Assembly: GCF_004799645.1 (NCBI RefSeq)
Contig: NZ_CP031308.1
Span: 82,190 to 146,189 of the forward strand
DNA length: 64,000 bases
Origin: Natronorubrum bangense
Lineage (GTDB): Archaea > Halobacteriota > Halobacteria > Halobacteriales > Natrialbaceae
Reading direction: 5' to 3'
The position numbers were made by a program, and so were the translations under genes. Below the pieces are notes generated by a model, which had not been told where the DNA came from, made no database searches, and saw nothing but the letters and a program-made list of their open reading frames with translations. Each line of letters opens with the position of its first letter. Position 1 is the stretch's first letter. Below, piece by piece: positions 35,276 through 45,100 of the stretch.

Positions 35276-36973
35276 GTGCATCACATTCGTCCTCACATGG
35301 TTGCGGTGCTCGCTCTCGTTGCCGTCACGCTCGCGTTTGCAGGGGTGACTGCCGTGAGTGCCGACTCTCCACCACGACCGGGCACTGACGACAGTGAGTT
35401 AGACGTCAACGAGACGGCGACGCTCTGGTCGAAAGCTCCGAATGAGTGTCTCAGTGATGCCGAGTACGAGGAGCGATACGATGAACAGCGAACGGCCATG
35501 CAGGAACTCGGCAACTGCACGGATATCACGTTCAAAGAACCTCCAGATACCGCGGAACGCTGGACGGCATACGATTACGAGTCACTCGAGGGTGGAAATG
35601 CAGAGACTTCGATCTATCCTACCCATGCAGAGCTAACAGATTCTGTCCTCATCGCCGATGCACACGCGACGACGTTCTCGATCCAGCCGTCGACGAGAAC
35701 ACACATAGACGAAAATAGGACCGTTCACTACATCGCACCGGAAGGCGAACTCAGTGGATTCGTCGATTATCGTGTTCGTCTCGACAGCAACTCGTCAATC
35801 CAAGACCACGGAATCGACGAAGTCCGCCTTTTACACGATGACGACGTTGTCGAGACCACAGGAGGAACACAGACTCCGACATTCGAATATGCATTCGATG
35901 GTGGTGGCCCGGCAACACTCACACTCGAGGCGGATATCAGCGCTCGAGTCGAGCGCGATCGTGGCAATGAAACGGAGGTCATTGCCGATCAGGTGACCGT
36001 CTCTCAGGACCTCGATGTGGAGGTTTACGATCTACGGGCGTCGATCTACCACGCATCGTATCCAAACGGCGACAGCGGTGTCGCAATCTATCAGACCCAA
36101 CCGTGGCATGGATACACGCTTTCGGATGATGGTGAGGCGAACGTCCGTGGTGTGTGGCGATACTACACGGCTCGAGATACCAACTGGGACGATCTGATAC
36201 ACTCGAGTCGGGACGGTCAAGAGTCGACACCATCCGACGCCCTCCCCGTATACGTCCACGCGTATCCATCCGAGCTAGGCCCGCGTTCAGAACCCATCCG
36301 TGACGGTCCCAACATTCTCGAGGTCTGGGGGACAGAGAGTTCGTCTCCAGAACCCTCGATTCACGAGAACGTCGACATCGACGTCGTCTCCGAGTCCTAC
36401 ACCCGTTCTTCCGGTCTTGCTCTCCGGTATGATGGCATCGATCGAGATGCTATCAGGGTCGACGGGATTGTTCGCGGTGTCTCAGCAGAAATCATTGAAC
36501 CCGATGGAGGGTCGGAACGGGAGATACGCGAGAGTGACCTCTCTGTCGAAATCATCGAATCGAATGCGACTGCAGTGACGTTGCAGATCGAGCTTCGTGA
36601 TGCTGAGACGGGGGCGCCGATCATGCTCGAGAGTCCGTTCGACGATCCTCGATTCTCACTGATTGGCGCTGCTTCGCGTGAGGGCTACATCACAATCGGC
36701 GATCAGGTGGTGCGGACGAACGCAGCTGGCATCGCAGAGATAACTGTTCACCAGCCGGGCATCTACACCGCAGAGTACCATCCCGGTTCGTGGCGCTCGC
36801 ACAACCCAGCCTATATCGGTGATACAACTACAGAAACGTGGCATCCGTTGGCCACCCCGACAGGCTGGTTCACACTGTTAGTCGACCTTATTCGATATGC
36901 GATTCCCTTTGCGGTCGCCCTGTACGCAGCGAAGCGGATCGGCTCGTTCTTGAAAATGAGAGATACGTTATGA
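35276..36973 (+). CDS. large secreted, C-terminally anchored protein of transfer operon
   Basis: A 565-residue protein with a signal peptide (hydrophobic MVAVLALVAVTLAFAGVT, cleaved near SADS) and a C-terminal membrane helix (residues about 530-552) followed by basic RIGSFLKMRD, so most of the chain should lie outside the cell. The exterior is acidic and beta-rich, like surface adhesin domains. GTG at 35276 gives a signal peptide with a basic n-region; ATG at 35297 is the alternative. Its stop overlaps the next ATG by four bases (ATGA), so it belongs to the transfer operon. A surface role in mating contact is inferred from context. Confidence 0.7.
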   Translation: MHHIRPHMVAVLALVAVTLAFAGVTAVSADSPPRPGTDDSELDVNETATLWSKAPNECLSDAEYEERYDEQRTAMQELGNCTDITFKEPPDTAERWTAYDYESLEGGNAETSIYPTHAELTDSVLIADAHATTFSIQPSTRTHIDENRTVHYIAPEGELSGFVDYRVRLDSNSSIQDHGIDEVRLLHDDDVVETTGGTQTPTFEYAFDGGGPATLTLEADISARVERDRGNETEVIADQVTVSQDLDVEVYDLRASIYHASYPNGDSGVAIYQTQPWHGYTLSDDGEANVRGVWRYYTARDTNWDDLIHSSRDGQESTPSDALPVYVHAYPSELGPRSEPIRDGPNILEVWGTESSSPEPSIHENVDIDVVSESYTRSSGLALRYDGIDRDAIRVDGIVRGVSAEIIEPDGGSEREIRESDLSVEIIESNATAVTLQIELRDAETGAPIMLESPFDDPRFSLIGAASREGYITIGDQVVRTNAAGIAEITVHQPGIYTAEYHPGSWRSHNPAYIGDTTTETWHPLATPTGWFTLLVDLIRYAIPFAVALYAAKRIGSFLKMRDTL

Positions 36974-37806
36974 CAATTCAACAGACATCACTTGATAGGC
37001 GCACGGTTCTCGGAAGCATACTCGTCGGGATCACTACTGGACTTGCTGGTTGTTCTGCGTTGAGTCATTCTGATGACGACCCATCGACAGACTCCGGTGG
37101 AGACATTCTCCAGAGCGTCGCGGTCGAAGGGGTCGAACTCGTGGTTGAACTCGAACGGGATGCAGTTGACCAACTGAACCTCATCGATCCCTCTGGCGAG
37201 TTGTTTGCCCACCAAATGATTGAATCGGGGGTGTCTCGAACAATGCTCGAGATCGGGACGGACTATCCTGTTGGCGAATACGAACTTATCGGGCTTGCAG
37301 ACGAGGAAACCGTTGAGACGACGTCAGTTACGCTCGAACCGGATCTCGAGTTAACAGAACTCCGGTTGGCCAGGGATTACCCTGAGGAGATGTACGAAGG
37401 TGCGAGAGACTCCAGTACGGAAGCAGAGGCGATACTTACTGTGACGAATCGGGGAACTGGGCCGACCGCAGCTACCGCGCTTCGGTTCGAAGGTGATGTC
37501 CCCTTCCCGTCACATGAGAGCTACGATGAGGCGGGTGAGAGTGGGATCCACGATCCGGAGAGCGACTTTGGAGCGGATGCAGAGTCAATAGCTCTTCCTG
37601 CAGGTGAAACAGTACTGATCTACAGCAACACACTCCCCTTTTCGCCAGCGAGCACACGGTCGAAGTGTGACTCGATCGGACGGGATGGACAGTTCACCGT
37701 CCGCCTCTCTACAAGCCATGCTACAGATCACTCCCTTGACTACGTTATCCACTATCTCGGTACCGGTCCTGATGATTGTGAGATCGAAATTGAGGGGCCA
37801 TTGTAA
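36970..37806 (+). CDS. Tat-exported lipoprotein of transfer operon
   Basis: A 278-residue protein. The N-terminus has a twin-arginine motif (LDRRTVLGS), a hydrophobic stretch and a lipobox ending LAGC, typical of haloarchaeal Tat lipoproteins; the ATG at 36970 places these at the right distance, while upstream in-frame codons overlap the previous gene. The mature part is acidic and beta-rich with no recognised domain. It overlaps the preceding gene by ATGA and the following one by a single base (TAATG). By position it could be a VirB7-like lipoprotein or part of the envelope-spanning complex, though it is far larger than bacterial VirB7. Confidence 0.75.
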   Translation: MTIQQTSLDRRTVLGSILVGITTGLAGCSALSHSDDDPSTDSGGDILQSVAVEGVELVVELERDAVDQLNLIDPSGELFAHQMIESGVSRTMLEIGTDYPVGEYELIGLADEETVETTSVTLEPDLELTELRLARDYPEEMYEGARDSSTEAEAILTVTNRGTGPTAATALRFEGDVPFPSHESYDEAGESGIHDPESDFGADAESIALPAGETVLIYSNTLPFSPASTRSKCDSIGRDGQFTVRLSTSHATDHSLDYVIHYLGTGPDDCEIEIEGPL

Positions 37807-38945
37807 TGTCGTGGTCACTCTCGGATATCGGGATCAAGTGGTTCGAAGATGCAGTTGACAAACTCATCGAATGGTTTCAGGAGGGATTGGCAGATGGATA
37901 TGATGCCGTCACGGCACAGGTTTTTGGCACGCCAACACCGGAGACGGATGGTGCATTCGTGTTCGGTCAGCCGTCGAACACACCGTGGGAAGAGATCCAC
38001 GGCAATCTTGTTGCGGGGGAGATCATGCTCGTCTCCCTGTTGTTGCTCGTGATGTGTGTCCAGGGCAGACATACGATCCGAATCTTCAATATCGGCAGTG
38101 CGTACGAGACGCGAAAGGCAAAGCGCAGTGCCTGGACAGGTGCGTTCCTGATCGTAACGTGGTACTGGGTCGCTGTGTTAGCGCTCTATCTCGTCGACGG
38201 CTTCACCATTGCCCTTATTCCAGACATTTCGACAGTGACTGCCACAATGATTGAATTGCTCCGCTTAACCGTTTCAAACCCAGCGCTTGCTCTCTTCCTC
38301 ACTGGAGTTGGAGCTATTGCCATGTGGATCTTGCAGGCACTGTTTTTCCTTCGCGAAATTCTGTTGTACATCTTGATCTATGCGATGCCAATCGGTATCG
38401 CATTGGCCTATGGGAATCTTCCCGTCGTCTCTCACATCGCCCGCACGGTCTGTATGAAGTTCGTGCCGCTTGCGATCATGCCGCTTCCGGTGGCACTGCT
38501 GTTCAAGGGATATGAACTGCTGTTCAGCGAGGGAACTGACTCGGCGTTGATTCCAGATAGTTCGTTCCTGAGCTACCTCATCGCGGTTACGCTGCCACTC
38601 CTTTCGATCCTCATCGTCTGGAAGCTGTTCAAGTACGCCAGTCCGATGACGACGAAGATCATCGGAGCGACGACCAAGGGCGCAGTAACAGCTGGCGCAG
38701 CCGTTGGGGCCGGTGTTGTTGCAGGCCCTGCTGCAGCAGCCACGACTGCGGCGTGGGGACCGAAAGCGGCCGCTGGCTATACGGCTGCGTCGAAGATGCG
38801 CCAAGGCGGTGGCTCATCCCAACAGTCTGGAAACTCGAGCGGCAGCGGAGGACGAACAGACCACGATAACGTTGCGACAGATGCGTACGGCCAGGAAGGC
38901 GTCCCGGCGTACCGTCGCACCGAGAACGATCCGGGGTATTACTGA
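37806..38945 (+). CDS. VirB6/TrbL-like polytopic membrane protein
   Basis: A 379-residue protein with about six hydrophobic segments (around residues 75-95, 105-130, 150-175, 175-200, 200-225, 245-280) and a soluble Ala/Gly-rich tail from about 285 to the end. Polytopic proteins with such an Ala/Gly-rich tail directly upstream of VirB4 are the usual VirB6/TrbL position in conjugation operons. No catalytic motif is expected. The start codon shares one base with the stop of the lipoprotein gene, and the next gene starts immediately after the stop. The call is by topology and context. Confidence 0.65.
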   Translation: MSWSLSDIGIKWFEDAVDKLIEWFQEGLADGYDAVTAQVFGTPTPETDGAFVFGQPSNTPWEEIHGNLVAGEIMLVSLLLLVMCVQGRHTIRIFNIGSAYETRKAKRSAWTGAFLIVTWYWVAVLALYLVDGFTIALIPDISTVTATMIELLRLTVSNPALALFLTGVGAIAMWILQALFFLREILLYILIYAMPIGIALAYGNLPVVSHIARTVCMKFVPLAIMPLPVALLFKGYELLFSEGTDSALIPDSSFLSYLIAVTLPLLSILIVWKLFKYASPMTTKIIGATTKGAVTAGAAVGAGVVAGPAAAATTAAWGPKAAAGYTAASKMRQGGGSSQQSGNSSGSGGRTDHDNVATDAYGQEGVPAYRRTENDPGYY

Positions 38946-40046
38946 ATGACACGAGATCACGATGCAGCTGGCCGTCGAATCATGGACGAACTGGGTGAAG
39001 AGAGTCGCATACCGATCTTGAATATCGAGGAGGGGGACGTCTACGTACTCCTTGGCTTCCCGATCGCTGGCCTCCTCTTTGGTGGCCTCACGGGACTCGA
39101 TGGTGCGATCTTACCGTTCGTCTTACTCGGTGTCGTCCTTGGTGGGTCGATCGTCTACGCGTCACCCAACCATCTCCCGGCGTCGACGTGGCTGGGAGAC
39201 GTCTACCGCCACTACTGCAAGCGCCCTCGATTTACGTACAGTACGGAGGCCACGGCCGAGTCCACCGAAGCGAGTACCGAAGGCGGGCTCGTGAGCTATA
39301 CGCCGTTCAAACCGGACGAGCGAACACAGGATCTCACGAACATCAGGCGAGCGTGGCCTGGTGCCGGAGCAATCGAGCGCTCCGATGGTGCGATGGAGGC
39401 CTACCTCGAGATCGATCCCGGGAACATGGACTTCGCGATGTCCGGTGACTGGGCGCAGATCCAGCAACTCGGCGAGGAGTTCGCGAATAAGGAACTCGAC
39501 TTCACGCTCAAATTCCACGCCACAACGCGATCGTTCCCAGTCGAGAAGCTGATCGAGCGAATCGATGGGCGGCTTACCGACAGTGACGTCAAGCAAAACC
39601 CGATCTTCAAAGAGTTACTCGAGGAGTATCGCGAGCAACGTCCACGAGACCTCGAGGGAACCCAACAAGTTCGGTATTTCATCGGCGTCGAAGTCGACCC
39701 CTTCGAGGTCTACGACCGGTATCAGGACGAACAATCCCCTGCAGAGAAGCTCACCGCGTTTCCGGTGGTCGGTTTCCTGTTCAACCCGTTCGTGACCCGT
39801 CGCAACGACATGACCGATGCGGAGATCCGGGCAGCCATGTTCGAGAAACTCGAGAACCGTTGTCATGGTCTCCAGACGGAGTTCATCCAGAAGGCAGCAG
39901 GGTGGTCGGCTCATCGGCTGACGACGGTCGAACTGTTCGTCCTTTCGATGGACTTCTGGAACGGCGAGGAACACGAGTATGGAGATGGAGCCGATGCGAT
40001 CCGTGATCGTCCGGTCGTCGATCATCAACGGAGGATCGATCAATGA
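38946..40046 (+). CDS. VirB3/PrgI plus VirB4 N-domain-like membrane protein
   Basis: A 366-residue protein with two adjacent membrane helices (about residues 33-52 and 55-75), as in VirB3/PrgI, followed by a soluble region of ~290 residues that resembles the N-terminal domain of VirB4/CagE ATPases (for example the long helical and strand pattern before LTTVELFVLSMDFWNG) but has no P-loop. The P-loop ATPase follows directly with an ATGA overlap. This looks like a VirB4-type protein whose membrane-anchored N-terminal part is a separate chain. That split is inferred from architecture. Confidence 0.6.
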   Translation: MTRDHDAAGRRIMDELGEESRIPILNIEEGDVYVLLGFPIAGLLFGGLTGLDGAILPFVLLGVVLGGSIVYASPNHLPASTWLGDVYRHYCKRPRFTYSTEATAESTEASTEGGLVSYTPFKPDERTQDLTNIRRAWPGAGAIERSDGAMEAYLEIDPGNMDFAMSGDWAQIQQLGEEFANKELDFTLKFHATTRSFPVEKLIERIDGRLTDSDVKQNPIFKELLEEYREQRPRDLEGTQQVRYFIGVEVDPFEVYDRYQDEQSPAEKLTAFPVVGFLFNPFVTRRNDMTDAEIRAAMFEKLENRCHGLQTEFIQKAAGWSAHRLTTVELFVLSMDFWNGEEHEYGDGADAIRDRPVVDHQRRIDQ

Positions 40047-42181
40047 TCGAGGCACTCCCTGATCCAGGGACACAGGCTGGGCTTTCCCTCTATATCGGTG
40101 CAACGGCATTGCTCACGCTTCTCGCGAAGGTGGGGTGGGATCGTTGGCGAGCCGAGGACGTCGAAGAAGTCGAACTCGCAGATCTCCTCGAGGAGACGAC
40201 CGTGGAAGACGGCCTCGAGGAAGGGCAGATCCTCGACGACATCGCCGAACATCACCAACACGTCGTCGCGCCGGCGGCGATCGAGTGGGATACACGTACT
40301 GCTCGAGTCGGTGACCAATGGACGTCCACACTCTACATCGCTGACTACCCGGATTACCCGAAAGACGGCTATCTGACCGAACTCTTCGAGCTCACGGACG
40401 TCGAGTTCGATCTGACGGTCCATATCACCCCAAAGAGCCAGCAGCAAGCTCGAGACGAGCTCCAGCGAGTGGCTGACGACCTCCAGGCCGATGCTGACCT
40501 CGAGAGTACTGTTCGCGGGAGCTATCTTCAGGAGCGGGCTAATGAGGCGCTCTCGACGTACAAGAGCGTCGAGAACGGGAGTCGGGTGTTCAAGCAAGGC
40601 ATGTTCATCACGGTTCGAGCGGAGTCACGTGACGAGCTTCGTGATGCCGTCCGGACGGTTCGTAGCCGGCTTCGTGAACAACCCGCTGGACTCTCGCCGA
40701 AGACGGCCATCTGCAAGCAAGATCTCGCCATCCAGGCTGCAGCTCCGATCGGTCCCAATCCGTTCGGTCGGGAGGCAACAGCACTCGGTGGTGCGGTCGG
40801 TGCACTTCTCGCGTCGCCACATAACGCCACGATCCTCGAGGACGGCGGCGTCGAGTTTGGCGTTCACTGGAAGAACCAGAGCCCGGTCGTGATCGACCCG
40901 TTCGCTCGAGAGAACGGCTATGCGATGTTCACGATCGGCGACCCTGGTTCTGGCAAATCGTTCGGCTCGAAACAGAACTTCATCCGCTCGATCGAGCAAA
41001 GCGAGGACCGTATTGGGATCATCCTCGAGCCACTCAATAACTGGGCTGGCGTCGCCGAAGCCCTCGGTGGCGAACGAATCACGATCGGCGGGGATATGGG
41101 ACTGAACCCACTCGAGATCAAGCCCACTCCCGAACGTGTGCAACGGGCGATGGGCAAGGATGCCAGCCCGTACCGTGAAAAGCTCGATAGCGTGATGAGC
41201 TTCCTCTCGAACTACTTCGCGCTCCGGGGAATCACACTCGGTGACCGCCGGACGACGTTGGAAACCGCGATCGAGCGTGCATATTCACGCAATGGAATCA
41301 CCGATGATATCGCGACTCATCACAACGAGAGCCCGACGATGCGGGATGTCCTCGATATCCTCGAGGAGATGGTCGAGACGCCGACAGAGTACGTCGTACG
41401 GACGGACGAGGAAGCGACGAAGATTGAGGAAGACGCGACGTGGCTCATCGATCAGCTCCGCCCGTTCGCGGAAGACGGCCGGTACGAAAATCTGGGTCGA
41501 GAGACAGAGTTCGACATCCGCGACGAGAAGGTGATCTATCTCGACCTCGCCCAGCAAGAGGGCAGTCTCGGTGGGAGCACAAGTCTCATCATGCAGTTGC
41601 TGATTTCGCTGGTCTATGAGCGCGCGAAAGAGACGGACAAAGAGGTCGTCTTCGTCATCGACGAGGCTCGGTACATCATGCAGGACGCGGCGAGTCTCGA
41701 GTACCTCGAGATCGTCTTCCGACATCATCGTCACCACAACCTCTCGATCCGACTCGTGACCCAGACCGTCGACGAGTTCTTCCAGCATCCAGAGTCCGAG
41801 GCGATCATCGACCAGTGTGCGATCAAGCAGTTCCACCACCTCGACGGCATGGACCGCGAGTGGGCCAACGAGTTCGGCCTCAACTCGGCACAGATGCGCT
41901 TCGTCCAGGAAGCCGTTCCCGGAAACGACCGGACGGGCTATTCGGAGGCGCTCGTCGGCGTCGACGGAGAGTGGCGGGGAATCGAAGTTCGAGCGATGGA
42001 AGATGAGACAGCTGTGATCGACTTCGATCCGAAAGCCCAGTCACAGGCTGAATTGCCAGGCCGTTCAGCAGACACACCTACAGAGCCATCTATGAATACT
42101 GATTCAGCAACCTCACGCCAAGTCTCAACTCCGCCACAGACTGATGGTGGTCAGCACGGAGGTGAGTCGGATCATGAGTAA
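40043..42181 (+). CDS. virB4: VirB4-like secretion/conjugation ATPase
   Basis: A 712-residue ATPase. A membrane segment near the N-terminus (residues 12-30) is followed by a VirB4-like middle part and the P-loop domain: Walker A GDPGSGKS (299-306) and Walker B VVFVIDEARYIM (about 535-546), then RLVTQTVDEFF, which matches the sensor region of VirB4/TraC. VirB4 powers pilus assembly or substrate transfer at the inner membrane. The C-terminal ~60 residues are disordered and Ser/Thr rich. Overlaps with the genes on both sides (ATGA upstream, ATGAGTAA downstream) show tight coupling. The gene symbol is used as a functional label. Confidence 0.85.
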   Translation: MIEALPDPGTQAGLSLYIGATALLTLLAKVGWDRWRAEDVEEVELADLLEETTVEDGLEEGQILDDIAEHHQHVVAPAAIEWDTRTARVGDQWTSTLYIADYPDYPKDGYLTELFELTDVEFDLTVHITPKSQQQARDELQRVADDLQADADLESTVRGSYLQERANEALSTYKSVENGSRVFKQGMFITVRAESRDELRDAVRTVRSRLREQPAGLSPKTAICKQDLAIQAAAPIGPNPFGREATALGGAVGALLASPHNATILEDGGVEFGVHWKNQSPVVIDPFARENGYAMFTIGDPGSGKSFGSKQNFIRSIEQSEDRIGIILEPLNNWAGVAEALGGERITIGGDMGLNPLEIKPTPERVQRAMGKDASPYREKLDSVMSFLSNYFALRGITLGDRRTTLETAIERAYSRNGITDDIATHHNESPTMRDVLDILEEMVETPTEYVVRTDEEATKIEEDATWLIDQLRPFAEDGRYENLGRETEFDIRDEKVIYLDLAQQEGSLGGSTSLIMQLLISLVYERAKETDKEVVFVIDEARYIMQDAASLEYLEIVFRHHRHHNLSIRLVTQTVDEFFQHPESEAIIDQCAIKQFHHLDGMDREWANEFGLNSAQMRFVQEAVPGNDRTGYSEALVGVDGEWRGIEVRAMEDETAVIDFDPKAQSQAELPGRSADTPTEPSMNTDSATSRQVSTPPQTDGGQHGGESDHE

Positions 42182-45100
42182 CAACGAGTATCTGAAGATC
42201 ACGCCGACGTCGGGATCACTCCGCCGGGCGGATATTCCAGCCACCCTTGAGAGCCTTCATAAGCTGTCGAACCCAGCGGCAGAGAGTTTCTGGAGCCGGG
42301 TGAGTCCGAGAGTGGACACAGCTCCACCGACGTTCGAATTCCTTGCCGTTTCTGCAGGTCCTGATGCACCAGTAGAGTTCTACTATGGGGTCAACCAAGG
42401 GGAACACCTCAACACGCTTGAAAAGCGCCTCCGGTCGATTTACCCGACCACGTTCACTGTGGCACGAACAGAACTCAACCTTGAGCTGATGCTCGGGTTG
42501 CAGACGGAAGTTTCGAACGAAGATACCTCCGAACAAGCGATGCAAGACACTTTGGACGGTGAACGTTCGGCTGATCTGGACGAGTCCAACCCGGAAGGGA
42601 CCGATGAAAAGAACGTAGACGATGAATGCATAGAGCACACACCGTTTGGTGTCGAATGGCTTGGCAAAGTCGGGCGAAAAACAGACTGGATGACGACGAT
42701 CACGCCGTTTGTAATCGACGAGCCCGATGAGGAGTACGATTCGGATCAGCCACCGCTTTCTGCCGTTGTCGAAGTTCTCCACGAGATGACGGCACCGACC
42801 GTCTATCAGATTCTCTGGCAACGCAAACCTGACTGGCGGGATGATGCTGAAATCCGTCAATCAAATCTAAAAGAGGGGCGCGATACCTGGTCAGAAGAAC
42901 TCATTGGCTCGTGGTTTGAGCCTGTAGATGCTGATCCTGCCGATCGAGAACTGTCTCGGGAGACAGAAGATCTAATTCAGCGAATCGACAGCAAACACCC
43001 GCGGCGAACGTTCACCGTCAATGCACGGGCAGTTGCGATGGCTCGACCGGATGAGACCGAGATTCGGGCGGAACTCGACCAGTTGAAGGCTTCGTTGGAT
43101 CCGCTTGACGGCCCGTTCTACGAACTCTTCGGTCGGCGTGTTCGAGAGAAAGGATTCCTCGATCGGCAGAAAGCTAAACGAGCGCAGCGCCATCTCGACC
43201 GAGTTCTCAACGGAGAGATGATCACTGGTAGCGGGAAGAAGCGGCCAGACTTCGTGTTCAATGCGGACGAACTCGCGAATGTGGTTGTTGTCCCGAGCGC
43301 CGACAATTTGACTGTTGAGGGCTCTCGAGGGGCGCGTTCAGAACAGCGCAGTCGCAGTCCCTTGCCACGACCGAATCCCGATTTGATGGCACAGTTCCGT
43401 GAGGGGATGGCGATCGGATATGCACTTGATAAAAATAAGATCATCCAACCAGATTCAATACGGATTCCGCCAAATCTCTTAACTAGACACTACGGCAGGT
43501 TTGCATCAACTGGGGCCGGAAAGTCGAAGGCCATCATCAACGATGCGCTGTCTCTCAGAGAAACGACAGGTGGACCAGTTATTATCGTCGATCCGAAAGG
43601 CGACGGGATGTGTGCGAACTATCTTCGTTGTCACTACGAACGGTTCAGCGGATTGGACAATACCTATCAATTCTACGTTCCGGACACCCTCCCTGCTTTC
43701 TCTTTCTTCGATATCCGTTCGACACTTGAAGCGGGGTGGAGGCGCGAGGATGCGATCCAAGACAAGGTCGATCACTTCCACGACATCATGCGGATGGTTA
43801 TGGGTCGCAAACAGTACGAACAGGCGTTCGTCGCCAACGAAATCCTCAGCTACCTCATCAAGGCGCTCTTCGACGAAGAATACGGTAACGACGCCTTCGG
43901 CCTCGATGATCTCTTTGCGGCTGCACTTCAGATGCAACGCGAGCGGACAATTCCTCCTGTCGCTGCCGAGAACCAAAATGTCGAGGAGTCGCTTACGCGC
44001 CACTTCGAGAAAGATGACCGTCAATTCCAGGTGTCGATGGATGCTGTCGGGAACCGCCTCGATAAACTCAGAGAAGACGCGCACCTGCGACGTATCTTCA
44101 GTCACGTTCCGCAACAGGGCGATGACGGCGAATACGTCGACAATCGATTCGACTTCCGCGAGTTCCTCGACGAAGATGTCACGATCTTGTTCGACTTGGG
44201 TGATCTCCGTCCGGAGGCTCAGCGAGCAATTACACTCCTCCTGTTGAGTAACCTCTGGGACGCGGTTCGGGTGCGGCGACGTGATGGGAAGACAGACTAC
44301 GAGAATCTCACCAACCTCATCATCGAGGAAGCAGCTCCCGTCGCCTCGACGAAACTCGTTTCCGAGCAGTTGCTTCCCCAAGGTCGGTCGTTCGGCCTGA
44401 GCATGGGACTGGTGATGCAGTTCCCCGGACAGGTCAGGAATCGAAGCGAGCGTGCCTACGACGAGGTCCTCAACAACATCAAAACGAAGCTTATCGGGAA
44501 CATCTCCATCGAACGCGACCTCGCCGAGTCACTGGCCCACGAAGACCTGAGCCCGACTGATCTCCGAAATAGGGTCAACACGCTCCCCAGCGGAGAGTGG
44601 ATCGCGCAACTCCCGAGCCCGTCATTCGGGGAGACGGGTCCAGCCCCGTTCTCGGTGAAGCCGCTCCCGATAGCATCCGGCCATCCAGAGAGCGACAAGC
44701 CGCTCTCTGTCGAACAGGAGGACCACTTCGAGACCGTGGCCCTCCCTCGGTTGTCAGAGCGAACACAGAGCCAGTACGGACTTGCTGAGGCCTCAGCCGA
44801 ATCGGAGGCAGCCGATAATGAAGGATGGGGAAGTAGACCAAACGGTGCACGGTCGACATCCGCAGAATCGGCTAGCCCTGTGGACTCGACGCAGTCGTCG
44901 TTCATCGGACAGGCAACCAGTGGTTTAGCAGCTGACGAAGAGGGACAAAAAGAAGCGGGCACCACCAACTTACTGTTTGGAGATCCCGAGTCAACTGCGT
45001 CAGAAGAGCCAGCCGCTGAAGCGGAGGAGACAACTGTCGATGAGAACGAATCGTCGCCATTACAGTCGCCAGTACAGGCTGGTGGTGTAACCGTCCCAGA

